Shown: positions 29,874 through 40,202, counted from the first letter of the stretch. The stretch is DNA of 64,000 nucleotides from Symbiodinium sp. CCMP2592 (GCA_905221615.1 CAJNDT010001291.1:369959-433958), one strand, 5' to 3'. Notes: generated from the sequence alone by a model not told the origin. Numbers and translations: made by a program.

Positions 29874-29974
29874 ATAAAGGGGCCTAAACTATTACCTGTA
29901 CTATTGTGGGTGTCCCTTAATATTAGTAGTAGAGTATATTGGGTCCCCAAACCCTAGTCTAATTCTTCAGGCCG
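29874..29974. mobile_element. MITE-G copy 4
   Basis: AATAAAGGGGCCTAAACTAT and GTCTAATTCTTCAGGCC, with the GAGTATATTGGGTCCCC core. Confidence 0.7.
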
Positions 29975-30492
29975 CTTCATCATGGTTTTACATAGGGGTT
30001 CATGGTTCAGGTCTGTGCACCCCATCCATGAACTCTCAACCGTATTCCCTAACCCCAAAACCACAGATTCAGGGCTTGAAGCCATCCTTGAAAGCTCGAC
30101 CACAAGCAGGCTTCAAGCACGAGCCCTCAGATTCTAAGGTGGTTTAGCGATTAAGGGATTAGCCTTCGGGTACGAAGGCCATGAAGAAACACCCCTTTAT
30201 GCAGATCACTTGCAGCAAACACCAACACAGAAAATTTGAAACTTCGACAAAATCAGGCCCGAAACACCAGCCCGTTCCCCTGAACCCCTAAAGTCCTGCA
30301 GCCTACAACCCTGAACCCTACTAGATCCCTCAGTAGAGCCCCAAAAGGATCCTTTAAAGAAGCTCTAAACCCTAAACCCTAAAACCCTACGACACCCTAA
30401 ACCCTAAAACCCTAAAAACCTAAACCCTTAAAGGAAAGCTCTAAGGCTTTGTGCCGACTCTTCCGGATGCCGCGGTCTTTTGACTGCAACCA

Positions 30493-30692
30493 TATGGGGG
30501 GGGGTCTCCGAAAATTATGTGTACCTTTCGGTTCGTTTAAAGGGACCCTCTAAGGGTTGCTATGCGGGATCTATAGGGTTTAGGGTTTAGGGAGTTTCCG
30601 AAGATTAGGGGTACCTTACTTTGGGGGTCCTTATAATAAGGATCCTTCTATTTAGGGTATTAGGGTCCCCTATTTTCGGAAACTCCCATATA
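30493..30692. mobile_element. MITE-F copy 4, composite form
   Basis: Damaged left end (G-run, then TCTCCGAAAATTATGTGTAC), GGTTCGTTTAAAGGG block, second left end at 30590, right end TTTTCGGAAACTCCCATAT. Confidence 0.85.
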
Positions 30693-30921
30693 GGGCTTCA
30701 AGGCCTTTCAGGGGTTGCAGTACTGTGAGGGTTCCCTTGATGGCTGCTTCAAGAGTTCGTTTCGGACTGTAAGGGGTTTATTGTTCAGGGTTTATAACTT
30801 TAGGGTTTAGGGTCTAGGGTTTAGGGCTTTGAAAGGTTCTGCAAGAGTTCATTAGGTCCTAAAGTTCTGCAAGGCTTTCAGGGTTCAGTGGGACCAGGAC
30901 TGTTGCGGGAAATACCCTTGA

Positions 30922-31310
30922 ATTAAGCATGTCACTTCCACTGCTTCCCAAGTTGTTCTGAAGTCCTGCCACACAGTTTACAACTTCAGTCCTGGTCAGG
31001 AGAGAAAAGACCTGTTCTGGAAGGAAGCAACCCGTCGTGTCCAAAGCACCTCCGACATCGAGCACGTGCCGCTGGAGAAGTACCCGCTGGAAGTGCGGAA
31101 GCTTGTGGTCAAGGCCTGCCACGCCCTACCGGGGGGGTAGCCAATCCGGTGGAAGCTGGAGCCGACCAGCAGAGACCCAACCTCCCGGCTGACCCGAACG
31201 ATGAGTACTCCTACTACAGCTCGGAGAGTTCGAACCAGCCGGGCGCCCAGCCGAAGCAGTCGGCCCCTACTCGCCAACCGTCACCCAGTGAGGAGTCCTC
31301 ACCAGGTTTC
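30922..31310 (+). CDS. Coding segment with a -1 break at a G7 run
   Basis: One frame open from 30922 reads QERKDLFWKEATRRVQSTSD, IEHVPLEKYPLEVRKLVVKA and CHALPGG, stopping at a seven-G run (31131-31137). A second frame continues EAGADQQRPNLPADPNDEYS, YYSSESSNQPGAQPKQSAPT and QPSPSEESSP. The two halves fit as one protein: a charged helical part, then a Ser/Pro/Tyr-rich disordered tail. The homopolymer suggests a frameshift (real or sequencing) or programmed slippage. A TCAGTCCTGGTCAG acceptor-like site precedes GQERKD. Not recognised; gag-like tails of retroelements can look similar, but there is no proof. Confidence 0.5.
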
Positions 31311-31439
31311 TCGGTTCCGGGGTTGCGTCTCAGATGTGTTCCAGGGTTGCTGCGGCCTGAGGGGCTTCCAGTGTTTGAGTTGTTTACGAGGTTTCTTGAA
31401 AGGGTTCCATAGGGGTGTAGGGTTTATGGTTGGGTCTTG

Positions 31440-31542
31440 GTAAGTAGGGGTTTAATTAGTGTAAGTTTGGTTATTTCTGCTCATACCCCTACTTGAGGTA
31501 TTTAAAAACCCTATTTTCACTAAGTCAGAGCCTTCTAAGTAG
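31440..31542. mobile_element. MITE-D copy 7, diverged
   Basis: TAAGTAGGGGTTTAATTAG and CTAAGTCAGAGCCTTCTAAG. The left terminus is missing. Confidence 0.6.
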
Positions 31543-31645
31543 TGTTAGCCAGGTTTGTTGGGTTCAGGGATGGTGGGTTTGGGAATGAGGGGGCTGTCTA
31601 GGACCAGAAAGCAGTTATCAGTAGGCCCATGCCCTCCTGCGACAT

Positions 31646-31860
31646 GGGTAATTGTCAAAATTATGCCCTAAACCCTAAACCGGGTCCCTTTTTGGGTTAG
31701 GGTTTTAGGGTTTAGGGGTTTAGGATTTGGGGGTTTTAGGGTTTAGGGGTTTAGGGTTTTGGGTAGTTGTCAAAATTATGGTCCCTTTTTGGGTACCCGA
31801 AATAATAGGTGCCGTATTATAATAGGACCCAAAAAGGGGCCATAATTTTGACAACCACCC
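31646..31860. mobile_element. MITE-A copy 3 with duplicated end around a heptad block
   Basis: The full element is 31761-31860. Its first ~35 bp are also present at 31646-31697, where they are split by CCCTAAACCCTAAACCG. TTTAGGG-type repeats fill the space between the two copies. Confidence 0.88.
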
Positions 31861-32119
31861 ACATGTTGAGCTATGCCTTCATGATTCTGGAGAACACCCT
31901 TAAATATTATAATTTCCACCATAGAACCCATACGGATCCCGTTAAGGACCCCCAAGGAACTCTTAGGCATATTACGGTAGTAGGTAACAATGATTTAGCT
32001 TTAACGGCTTTTCCATGTGAGAGTTAGGTACTCCGGCCGGTTTTCAAACCCACTTACCTCCGCGCGCAAAACGGTTTGGAATTTTACGGTCTGGGGTCTT
32101 GCAATTCCTGAATCGAATA

Positions 32120-32226
32120 CCCAAAGACTCCAATATCCTTACTTCAGGAATATACCTCAAATTATAATGGGATCTCTAATATGGATTGAGGAGCACTCCT
32201 TAATTAAGGGGTATTGGAGTCCTGGG
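32120..32226. mobile_element. MITE-C copy 4
   Basis: CCCAAAGACTCCAATATCC and GGGGTATTGGAGTCCTGGG. It is followed immediately by coding-like sequence. Confidence 0.88.
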
Positions 32227-32251
32227 TAAGCCAAGGTGTTGAATACGCCGC

Positions 32252-32324
32252 AGAGTCTGGCCGGTGCGAAATTTGGCTTCGTGAGGCTCGCAGCTCCCCC
32301 AGCCATGGAGAACGACAGTAACAG
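32252..32324 (+). CDS. Exon-like segment before MITE-N
   Basis: QSLAGAKFGFVRLAAPPAME and NDSNSN, protein-like, running into MITE-N copy 2. After the element a frame with NSPSNYYRDQESDVTRDGT appears, but removing the element with its CAG duplication does not join the two in phase. An in-exon insertion is therefore less certain here. Confidence 0.33.
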
Positions 32325-32432
32325 TAATCTAGGAGCCCGATTGAGAAACCCTGGTCCTGTAACCCCAAAATATTAGGATCCACATTAAGAACCCTAATTA
32401 GGACCCAAGGTTTCTTCAGCAGGTTCCTAGAT
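32325..32432. mobile_element. MITE-N copy 2
   Basis: TAATCTAGGAGCCCGATTGA and TTCAGCAGGTTCCTAGAT, flanked by CAG on both sides. Confidence 0.82.
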
Positions 32433-32693
32433 CAGCCAAATTCTCCATCGAACTATTATAGGGATCAGGAATCTGACGTCACGAGAGATGGAACTGTGGT
32501 AGGCTTTAGCGGTTTGGGGTTTAGGCTGGTGATGGGAGGTCGTGGAACAAGCAAGGCTCTGATACATATCTGTTCGAATACACCAATTCCCCAATCAAAA
32601 GCAAAACCGACCTCAAATCTAGAAGAACCCCGGAGCGAAAGAGCTCAGCAGTACAAGCGGCGCTGGGTCGTGAGCAGTTCGACGCGGGTCGCC

Positions 32694-32719
32694 GGGGGGG
32701 GGGGGGGGGGGGGGGGGGG
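32694..32719 (+). repeat. (G)26 homopolymer
   Basis: Uninterrupted run of 26 G. It creates the poly-Gly or poly-Pro stretches in frames on either strand. The length may be unreliable. Confidence 0.95.
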
Positions 32720-32878
32720 ATTTCTACTATGGTTATATTCGGGAAGCCGAAAACCCAAGCATAAGGCTAAATATGAAGGCCATACGAGACCCTGGTCCAA
32801 AGCCTCGACTTGAAGCATCTCATGTCTCGGGCCGACATTAGGGTTTGGGGTCAGGACGCACATCCTGTAAACCAAGAA

Positions 32879-32990
32879 CCCCAAGGGTCCAAAGGACCCA
32901 ATAATTAGGTACTCGGTTTCCGGATTTTTGTTATAGTAGGTTACGATTTTGGAGAGTATATGATTATTGGGTACTTGGACCCTTGGGGAG
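32879..32990. mobile_element. MITE-M copy 2
   Basis: CCCCAAGGGTCCAAAGGACC and GTACTTGGACCCTTGGGG, inverse-oriented relative to copy 1. 112 bp. Confidence 0.88.
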
Positions 32991-33804
32991 AACTTGTGGA
33001 TCAAATCGTGCCGCCCTCTTTTATAACGTGTCTTCAGCGCTGCCTGAAGGTTTACAGACCTTTGCAAACATTCAAGTTGTTACCTGAGATTCCAAGTAGA
33101 ACTCCTATCACTACCATAATCGTACGAACACCACGTGATGTCCTTACATGGCTAGGATCTAAAAATCATGCTTAAGCCTTGAACCCTGAATCTTTTTGGG
33201 GCATGTATGTGTAACTTCTGCTGCAGGGCGGCATCGAGGCGAGTAACAAAGCCTTCGGGTTCGAATGTTGGCGGAGACCTTGCTGCACTCCTACCCTTTT
33301 TCGGGTTTGGGGCTGTAGGGATTTGGAGTATTATAGGCTTCGGAAACCGTGGCTCCTAAAACCGCGAAGCCCTGAAACCCCAGTTCGCTGAGTCTGAGCA
33401 GTGGTTAAGCTTTCCGTCCCGAACCCTAAGAGTTACATCCTAAACCAACTCAAGGTCACGTTTAGGGTCCAGGGACAGGGGAGGGGCCCTTTTGCATATT
33501 GAAGCGAAACACTTTGGTTCATTGGTAATGCGCGTTTTCAGTTGCACAAACGGTTCGAGAATGCTTTCCAGAGTGTTGGTTCCAGCACACCCGAAAACCC
33601 TAAACTAAACCCCTCAACCTCTAAACCGCAAAACCCTACATTCCTAAACGTTTCAACCCTGCAAGCAATCACCCCTGAAGGTTCTTGGAATGCCTCATGG
33701 GCTTGCCGTAGATAGTCGGATGCTGGGGCTTCTGTATTCCGAGGTTCATGGCACTTCTTAGATAGGTTGAGAAGTACTGTAACCAGGATGATAAGTTGCT
33801 AAAA
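32991..33804. other. No gene supported
   Basis: A plus frame (32960-33175) begins in MITE-M; its later part (FITCLQRCLKVYRPLQTFKL) is weakly protein-like. The rest is unique sequence with a few heptads near 33598. Confidence 0.35.
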
Positions 33805-33941
33805 GTGCTTGGAGGGTCGGGGGACTTAGTAAGTAGGTAGTAAGTAGACTTATAAGTACCCTAAAAGGGACCCTAGTTGGGGTCATTGGCACTTATAAGT
33901 CCCTAAAATAGCCAGTTACTAAGTCCCCCGACCCTCCAAGT
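33805..33941. mobile_element. MITE-D copy 8
   Basis: GTGCTTGGAGGGTCGGGGGA and TCCCCCGACCCTCCAAGTG. The ends have changed compensatorily (GGGTCGGGG), so they stay perfectly paired. Confidence 0.9.
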
Positions 33942-34005
33942 GTAGTTACCCCCGATCCTTGAAGTATTGGGATCGGCCACTTGGTTCTTTAGCCTTCTGA
34001 GCAGC

Positions 34006-34127
34006 CACTTGGAAGGGCAGGGGACTTAGTAAGTAGGTTATAAGTAGAGTTAGAAGTACCCTAAATGGAGTTACCCCAATTATAACCCTACTTATAACCT
34101 ACTTACTAAGTCCCCTGCCCATCCAAG
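34006..34127. mobile_element. MITE-D copy 9
   Basis: CACTTGGAAGGGCAGGGGAC and GTCCCCTGCCCATCCAAG. About 65 bp from copy 8, same subfamily with TAAGTAGGTTATAAG arms. Confidence 0.9.
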
Positions 34128-34160
34128 CAGGGCTCCGGCGATTTCTGTAGGGCCCTGCGA

Positions 34161-34266
34161 TGTGGAGGGGGGGGGGGGGGTACCGTATTATGGAAGCCTT
34201 ATAACAGGGATCCTACGGTTTAGGGTACTATAATATTGGGGCCCCCTGTTTCGGAAACGCCAATAT
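34161..34266. mobile_element. MITE-F copy 5, left end replaced by G14
   Basis: The run of 14 G (34167-34180) replaces the left terminus. The interior GGTACCGTATTATGG and right end TTTCGGAAACGCCAATAT remain. Confidence 0.75.
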
Positions 34267-34815
34267 CTCAGAAATCGAATCCTGAGGCTTTCATGCGGTA
34301 GTTCGAAAGTCTCATAGCCGACAGACGCTCTTTGATGACCTAGCCGCTAACCTCATGCCTCACATCCTCACCCGCCGTCTGCCTTAAACCCTAACCCCGA
34401 TCCCCTTCTGATCCCTAACCCCTGAACCCCAAACCTTAAATCCTGGTACTGTAAGGCATTCTCGCTGCTAAACCAGTTGGAAACGAGCCCTCAAAAAAAA
34501 AGCCTTAAACCCTGACAACTAACACAAATCCCCTTCTGAGGCCCAAGCCCTCTGGAACTCTGCCTCAGGTACATTGACCCCAATGGTTCCAGTGGCCCAC
34601 CAGTGACGACGACGCTGCTCCCACATCAGCTGATGTACTTCCAGGCTCTACATATGGAGGGAAAGAGCCATATAAGTAGAACTGAAACTGCGATCGGTTC
34701 GTGAATTTGAAGGTACTCGTAGTAGAGGTTAGGTTAAGGAACTAGGCTTAAGCTACAACAGTAGGGAAACCAGGTTAGATCATCCTTTTCCTGGTAAAGG
34801 TCTCAAACCTGAACG
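34267..34815. other. No gene supported
   Basis: Unique sequence with patches of CCCTAAACC-like DNA; no protein-like frame with borders. Confidence 0.4.
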
Positions 34816-34817
34816 CG

Positions 34818-34925
34818 TCGTAAACCCTAACCCTAAACCCTAAAACCCTAAACCCTAAACCCTAAATCCTAAACCCTAAACCCCCAAACCCTTAATCCTA
34901 AACCCTTAACCCAAAACCTCAACCC
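34818..34925. repeat. Telomere-like heptad array, C-rich on plus strand
   Basis: CCCTAAA units with CCCTAAT and CCCCAAA variants. The minus frame 34869-35078 is its complement plus flank. Confidence 0.88.
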
Positions 34926-35182
34926 TGAACTGAAAACCCTCCCAAACACCGAGCGTCTAAAGCACCGAATAAAACTGCGTAGTGCCTTCATGAAACTGTA
35001 TGAACCCCTTGACGAGATATTGCGAAACATGTTGCTTAAAACCTTAAGCCCTGCACTCTCACCTCTAAGCTGTAACACCGCAAGGAGGTGCGAGAGGCTG
35101 TGAGGTGTGGTTGCGGTGGGAAAGCTTTCAGCTTGTGGCCCAATGAGCTGCGACTCGGTCTAAGGTTCTAAACACCAACCCC

Positions 35183-35294
35183 CTAGGACCTAGAGTAGGC
35201 CCTTATTCCCTTTTTTAAGGGTTCAGGTTCCCTTATAAGCCCCTTTAAACCAAAAAGGGCACCCTTTTTATTCCTAGGCTACTCTTGGGTCTAG
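35183..35294. mobile_element. MITE-K copy 3
   Basis: CTAGGACCTAGAGTAGGCCC and GGCTACTCTTGGGTCTAG, with CTTATTCCCTTTTT inside. Confidence 0.85.
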
Positions 35295-35360
35295 CCCCTA
35301 AACCCTAAACCCCTAAACCCTAAACCCCTAAACCTAGACACTAACCCCTAAACCCCAAAC

Positions 35361-35459
35361 CCTACGGCACACCTCCTGGACCTGAATCCCGGCGGCTGCA
35401 GCCTCGCCGCTTCCAGGGCTTCGACGGCGTTGCAACGGATCGCGTTTGTCGAGGACGGC
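35361..35459 (+). CDS. Exon-like segment between heptad runs
   Basis: PTAHLLDLNPGGCSLAASRA followed by STALQRIAFVEDGP. Clear protein-like composition, bounded on both sides by CCCTAAA DNA. Borders and family unknown. Confidence 0.4.
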
Positions 35460-35513
35460 CCTAAACCCTAAACCCTTTTCACGGTTGGGGTTCAGGGTTT
35501 CGGATCCAAGGAT

Positions 35514-35637
35514 TACTTGGAGGATCGTGGGACTTAGTAAGTAGGGTTGTAAGTGCCTTAATTAAGGTTATAAGTAGATACAACTAAAGTTGACTTACTT
35601 GTAACCCTACTTAGTAAGTCCCCTGATCCTTGAAGTA
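35514..35637. mobile_element. MITE-D copy 10
   Basis: TACTTGGAGGATCGTGGGAC and GTCCCCTGATCCTTGAAGTA. 124 bp, consensus-like. Confidence 0.92.
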
Positions 35638-35784
35638 GTGTTTAGGGTTCAGGGCTTAGGGTTTAGGGTTTCAGAATAAGGCTTATAGGGTTCATTGATT
35701 AGGGTTTGTAGGGATAGGATTAGGGAATCTAGCTTAAATCATGATATGAAGCCGTATATAATTTAGGCCATATTCCTGAACCGC

Positions 35785-35982
35785 TTGCCGCATCTTTATC
35801 GGAGCACGCCGTTTTGGGTTCCTTTAGAGGAACCCCGGAAGGAAGCCAAACAGCAACCCTCGCAGGAGCCCCAGAAGGAAGCCTGCAAAGCCGTTAAGCG
35901 CGTGAAGCCCAATCCGAAAACAGCCCCACTTCCTGTCAGCTGGGCTTTGGAGTACCTTACGTCAGGAACCATTATGAAATAA
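35785..35982 (+). CDS. Weak coding-like frame, Lys/Pro-rich
   Basis: TPFWVPLEEPRKEAKQQPSQ, EPQKEACKAVKRVKPNPKTA, then ALEYLTSGTIMK and stop. It opens in a MITE-B-like relic (ATGATATGAAGCCGTATATAA). The GGAACCCC/GGAAGCC rhythm suggests part of it derives from a local repeat. Confidence 0.25.
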   Translation: MPHLYRSTPFWVPLEEPRKEAKQQPSQEPQKEACKAVKRVKPNPKTAPLPVSWALEYLTSGTIMK

Positions 35983-36230
35983 AAGTGTATATATACTTTT
36001 TTCTCCGTGGTTACTTAAAAGCCCAGTTAAATGACCTCAACCCCAAAGCCCGCAAGACCAAGCTGATAAGCATATTCGACTCTTCCTGGGCTTATAGGAT
36101 TTCGGTATGTTAGGGTGTAGGGGTGTAGGGTTTGGGTTTAGGGTTTAGGTATTTTCGTGAGATTTCTTGCTCAGGGTGTAGCGTTTCTAGAGGGTTTAGA
36201 GTTCACGTTCTGGTAATTTCTGGTGGGTCA

Positions 36231-36347
36231 TACTTAGAGGCCCAGGGGGCTTAGTAAGTAGGTTATAAGTAGGGTTATAAGTACCCTAAATGGAGGTACC
36301 CAAATTATAACCCTACTTACAACCGACTTACTAAGTCCGCTAAGTAA
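36231..36347. mobile_element. MITE-D copy 11
   Basis: TACTTAGAGGCCCAGGGGGC left end. The right end AAGTCCGCTAAGTA is shortened. Confidence 0.82.
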
Positions 36348-36403
36348 GCCATGCAAAGCTTCAAGCTGCGCATGCCGGAGACCGGCAGCCTGACAAGAGA
36401 CAC

Positions 36404-36567
36404 CCCAGAGACTCCAATATCCCTTAATTAAGGAATATACCTTAAATTGTAGTAGGATCCCTTATATGGTTTAAGGAATATCTCTTAATTAAGGAATATA
36501 CAATTATAGTAGGATCCCGTATATTGTTTAAGGAATATTCCTTAGTTAAGGGATATTGGAGTCTTTG
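36404..36567. mobile_element. MITE-C copy 5, internal duplication
   Basis: CCCCAGAGACTCCAATATCC and GGATATTGGAGTCTTTG. The interior unit AGTAGGATCCC..TTTAAGGAATAT occurs twice, so the length is about 164 bp. Confidence 0.88.
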
Positions 36568-36799
36568 ACACCGCTTCGAGGAGCGAATCCCAATGACAAC
36601 AGCTGGTTGTACTACGAACTGTGACTGGGCTTCGTTAAGGCTTCCCACCCTAAAACCCTAAGCCCTAAACTAACGCTGAGCCCTAAGCCATTCTAGGCTT
36701 TAGGATTGCAGCCTTGAGGGGGTCCGGAAAGCAATGCGCACAGTAGTCCTGAGAGCTTCGAAACCCTAAACCCGAACCCCCAGCTTCGGCGATCTTGAT

Positions 36800-36806
36800 A
36801 CTTGTG

Positions 36807-36839
<33 letters not shown>

Positions 36840-36990
36840 GTATATACGTATATACATGTATACATACATGTTTATAGATAGATAGATAGATAGATAGATA
36901 AGTAGATATATATATATATACACACACTGTCACTCCATAGTTATATATATAACTATATATACGTGTGTATACACACATAGTGTCTATTGA
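36800..36990. repeat. (AT)n / (GATA)n microsatellite region
   Basis: ATATAT runs, a GATA/AGAT tract at 36877-36906 and ACACAC stretches. The Tyr/Ile frames on the minus strand are artefacts. Confidence 0.93.
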
Positions 36991-37300
36991 TATATGTTAC
37001 CTGCGTGCATGTTTCGAAGACTGATCACTCGCAATCAAGATGGACAAGTTCGCTCGTTGTCGGAGCACCGGTTGAGGCAGTACAGTTGCAACTGGAAGCC
37101 TTGTCAACCATACTTTTCAAAAGCCAGAAGCCCCCACGAAAATCCGTAATACTCTCGAAAACCCCTAGACAACAAGTTGAAAACCGCCACCAACAAACCC
37201 CTAAACCCTGAACCCTAAACCCAAGGTACTGGACTTCCACCCTCGAGGGCTGCAAGTCGCAGTGCATCGAAGTGGCAGGATGCAAAGGCCCATTTGGCTT
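36987..37300. other. Opposed frames, no gene chosen
   Basis: A plus frame (SLVVGAPVEAVQLQLEALST, from about 37040) and a minus frame (37025-37285) overlap. The plus one is protein-like until it meets CCCTAAA DNA at 37195; boundaries are unknown. Confidence 0.3.
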
Positions 37301-37756
37301 CTGCTGCTATTCGGTCAACCTAAGGGTTTGGGGTTTAGGGTGAGTCAACGTATGTGTTGAACGTAGGGTTGTTTTGCGCGGGATTTGCAGCGTTGTTAGA
37401 GGTTCTGTTCTTGCTAAGGTAAAGTCTGTTTAATAAACAGGGTTTGCAGGGCTTAGGGGTTCGGTTAGAACTCTGGGAGTTACGGTTTCCGGTCGAGGAG
37501 TCAGGTGCGGGTTTTAGTGGGCTCGATACATAAAAGGCTTCGTAGGGTTTACCTGAACCCCAAATAACTAACCTGTTTAAGGAGTTATACAATTAGAAGG
37601 AAATCATAATCCTAAACCACTAAACCCCTAAACCCTAAAGCTTAAACCATAAACCCTAAACCCTAAGCCCTAAAGCCTAAACCGGAATCATAATAAGGAT
37701 CCCTAAAAGCGGTTGGGTTTCTTAGGGTCCAGGTACAGGTTGAGAGCATTGGAGCT

Positions 37757-37879
37757 TACTTAGAGGATCATGGGACTTAGTGAGTAGGGTGAAAAATACC
37801 TTAATTAGGGTTATACGTAGATATATCGATAGTTACCTTACTTATAACCCTACTTACTAAGTCCCCCGATCCTTTAAGT
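37757..37879. mobile_element. MITE-D copy 12
   Basis: ACTTAGAGGATCATGGGACT and AAGTCCCCCGATCCTTTAAGT. 123 bp. Confidence 0.92.
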
Positions 37880-38299
37880 TGGCTTCACGGCATTGTTGCA
37901 GCCTTTGGGGGGCTTGGTGGGGGGTTGTTAGGACTTACTAGGGTTTGGGGTTTAGGGGGTTTAGGGCCTAGGGGTTCAGGGTTTGGGGTTTTGGAATCGT
38001 GATTTTGGTGTTCTCCTCTTGACTTGTCGGGCGCTTCGTGGCCTAAACCTGGGGCTTCTACGAGTGTTCTGACTTGTGCTCGGTAGACCCGGCCCAACCT
38101 CTAAATCGCGTTCCTCCGGAACTCCTTGGGACTCTTTTTGGGGGTCCCTTAATAAAAACTGAATAACAGGAGAAAAAATGGTATCCTGATTATGCAGGGT
38201 ACACTCGGGAACCCACAGAAGGCTTCTATACCTCTCACCCCTTAGATCAGGAACCCGAACCCAGAAGACCTAAGCCAGTGTGATTTAGGGGTTGGATCA
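37880..38299. other. No gene supported
   Basis: TTTAGGG-like words to 37990, then unique sequence; the minus frame 37885-38097 is Pro-rich complement of heptads. Confidence 0.4.
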
Positions 38300-38363
38300 T
38301 GCTGCGGTTCCTACTCTAGTTTAAGGGGTGTTCCTCGCTTAAGGAGTTTTGGAGTCTCTGGGT
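38300..38363. mobile_element. MITE-C copy 8, half element
   Basis: Only the right half survives: CTTAAGGAGTTTTGGAGTCT and CTGGG. Confidence 0.65.
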
Positions 38364-38960
38364 CACCCCGTCAGCCCCAGGGGCCCATGCGCCCACGTAC
38401 AGTTCATACTTTGCGCCTGAACTTAGCGGAACTCCCTACAAAGTCATCCCTTCCCCCCCTACCGAACCCTAAACCCGAAACAGGGTTAGGTTCAACCACG
38501 AAACACTCGTGTCTGGGACTCAGCCTAAGCCCTCACAAAACCTGAATGCTAAGACCCCTAAATACCTGTAATACCCCGCGCCCTTGATTCTGAACCCTAC
38601 GCCGGGCCCACCTCTTCATTCCCGGGGCTGTGGGAAACTTGAGCTTGCGACTCTCAGGGTGTTCCGAAACGTCGGTTTAGGGTTTAAGGGCTTCAGGGCT
38701 TTAGATAGGGGTTTAGGGTTTAGGGGGTTCAGGGTTTAGGGGTTCAGGGTGTTCCGAAGTTTTCCCCTGTCAAAGGCGTGGAGTATGCAGCGTCCATCGG
38801 TCGCTGTGAGGCTTGTGGATGCCTTGTGTTGGCGTTCTCTGGGTCGTCAAGCTTGTGAGCACTATATTTAGCAATATAGCAATAAGTTTGGGGTTACGGG
38901 TTTAGGATTTAGAGGGTTAGGGTTTCGGGCAAGAATAAAGCCTGAAACCCACAGTTTAAG
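38364..38960. other. Heptad-rich DNA, no gene
   Basis: TTTAGGG runs at 38675-38755 and around 38885-38930; no protein-like frame. Confidence 0.45.
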
Positions 38961-38967
38961 TTTAGAG

Positions 38968-39140
38968 TTTAGAGTTGTCGACACAGCTCAAGACGCCTTG
39001 AAGGCTTGGATTCAGAACTCATACTTTACATCCCAAGGAGAGGCTCTGTGCATTCTCATCATACTCTCATCCTTGAAGCATGTTACGGAGCTCTCCTGCT
39101 TCAGCCTAGATCCGGAACCCTTTAAACTCTCACAGACATC
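38968..39140 (+). CDS. Exon-like segment, unknown
   Basis: VDTAQDALKAWIQNSYFTSQ, GEALCILIILSSLKHVTELS, then CFSLDPEPF. A hydrophobic ILIIL patch lies in a helical context. It continues openly to 39234 but loses protein character. No ATG or splice border certain. Confidence 0.4.
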
Positions 39141-39414
39141 GAACTTAGTTAAGCTTAAACCCTGCATGCTTCGCCCGAATTTACCGATGGACAGTAAGAC
39201 AGCCCTGAGCCCTTTGACCTTAAGTTCTAAATGAAAATTTAAGCCGAAACCATGAACCCTAAACCCTAAAGCCTAAACCCCTAAACCCTAAACAACTCTC
39301 AATAGACAAGGCGGAAGGTGCGCTGCTTCATTAAGACCTCCCGGAGTTTGAGACCCAAGAAGCCCGAAAGCCCAAACCCTAAGTTACCCGTTTAGGGTTT
39401 AGGGTTTAGGGTAA

Positions 39415-39484
39415 CTATAGAGAAGCCAGAAATAGCACTAATCCTCCTAAAGCCATGTTCCAACTTTTTGGCTTCTGCTATATA
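39415..39484. mobile_element. MITE-J copy 6, deleted
   Basis: AGAAGCCAGAAATAGCACTA and GTTCCAACTTTTTGGCTTCT. The left inverted repeat is partly deleted. Confidence 0.78.
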
Positions 39485-39754
39485 CAGGTGTGGACGAAGC
39501 CGGAGGGCATTCAGGCGGTCCGTGTGTCGCAGCCCGCTGGAAGATGAGAGGGTTGTTATGGGCGGGTTTAGGGTTTAGGGTTTAGGGGTTTAGGGTGGAG
39601 GGATTAGGGTTTCGGGTTATTGTGTTTTAAAGTGTTCTTTTCGGTGGAGCAGAGAGTTCGAGGTAGCTTTGATAGCTTATGGGTTTCAGTGTGTTAGGTT
39701 TCCTGTTTTGAGGTTTCGCATCTTCGCAGGTTGCGGGTTTCAGAGTTTGGGTGT

Positions 39755-40069
39755 AAAGGCTGGGGACGTAGGACTTCCACAGGTGCGGCTCGACCTGCTA
39801 TACATGTATTATGGCCAAGCTGGGGATCCCGGCCTAACACCACATCGGAGCTTTAACAAAGAGGCCGAATCCTAAATGTGGTCGTAGATGTTGCAGAAGT
39901 AATTGAGGAATTCAAGACAACCCTACCACCTTTTTGGGTCCAGAATTACAAACGCCACTACTGGCATGTGCTAAGGGCCGGAAACGACTGTTGGCTCTAC
40001 GCGCCACCCGGAACCGGAGTTGGTACGATCGACGCCGCTGAGCTACAAAGCAGAAACGGTAGCGTGTAA
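39755..40069 (+). CDS. Coding segment in two frames, unknown
   Basis: Frame 1: VKAGDVGLPQVRLDLLYMYY, GQAGDPGLTPHRSFNKEAES, stop. Frame 2, opening just before, continues VVDVAEVIEEFKTTLPPFWV, QNYKRHYWHVLRAGNDCWLY, APPGTGVGTIDAAELQSRNG. A frameshift near 39865 would join them. APPGTG resembles a P-loop start, but the required GK[ST] is missing, so no ATPase call is made. Compact, aromatic-rich protein. Confidence 0.42.
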
Positions 40070-40202
40070 GGCATGGGGGTTGAGGGGTCGGCGTTTAGGG
40101 TCTAGAAGTTTAGGCGAGCTACAAATGACAACAGTTTGGGGTGAGGTCTATGGCTCAGGGTTTGTGCATTCCTAAACCCTATAATGTTCCAGGGGTCTCG
40201 TC

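Noticed and set aside
32252-32520. Third case of a MITE (N) in a coding frame
   Set aside because: Removal with the CAG duplication does not connect the two protein-like frames in phase.
32496-32813. Gly-rich ORF around the G26 run
   Set aside because: The glycine tract is the homopolymer; the flanks are MITE-N remnant and unique DNA without support.
36683-36978. Tyr/Ile-rich minus-strand frames
   Set aside because: Translation of (AT)n and (GATA)n repeats.
40003-40025. APPGTG as a Walker A P-loop
   Set aside because: The essential GK[ST] is replaced (GTGVGT), and no Walker B is visible.
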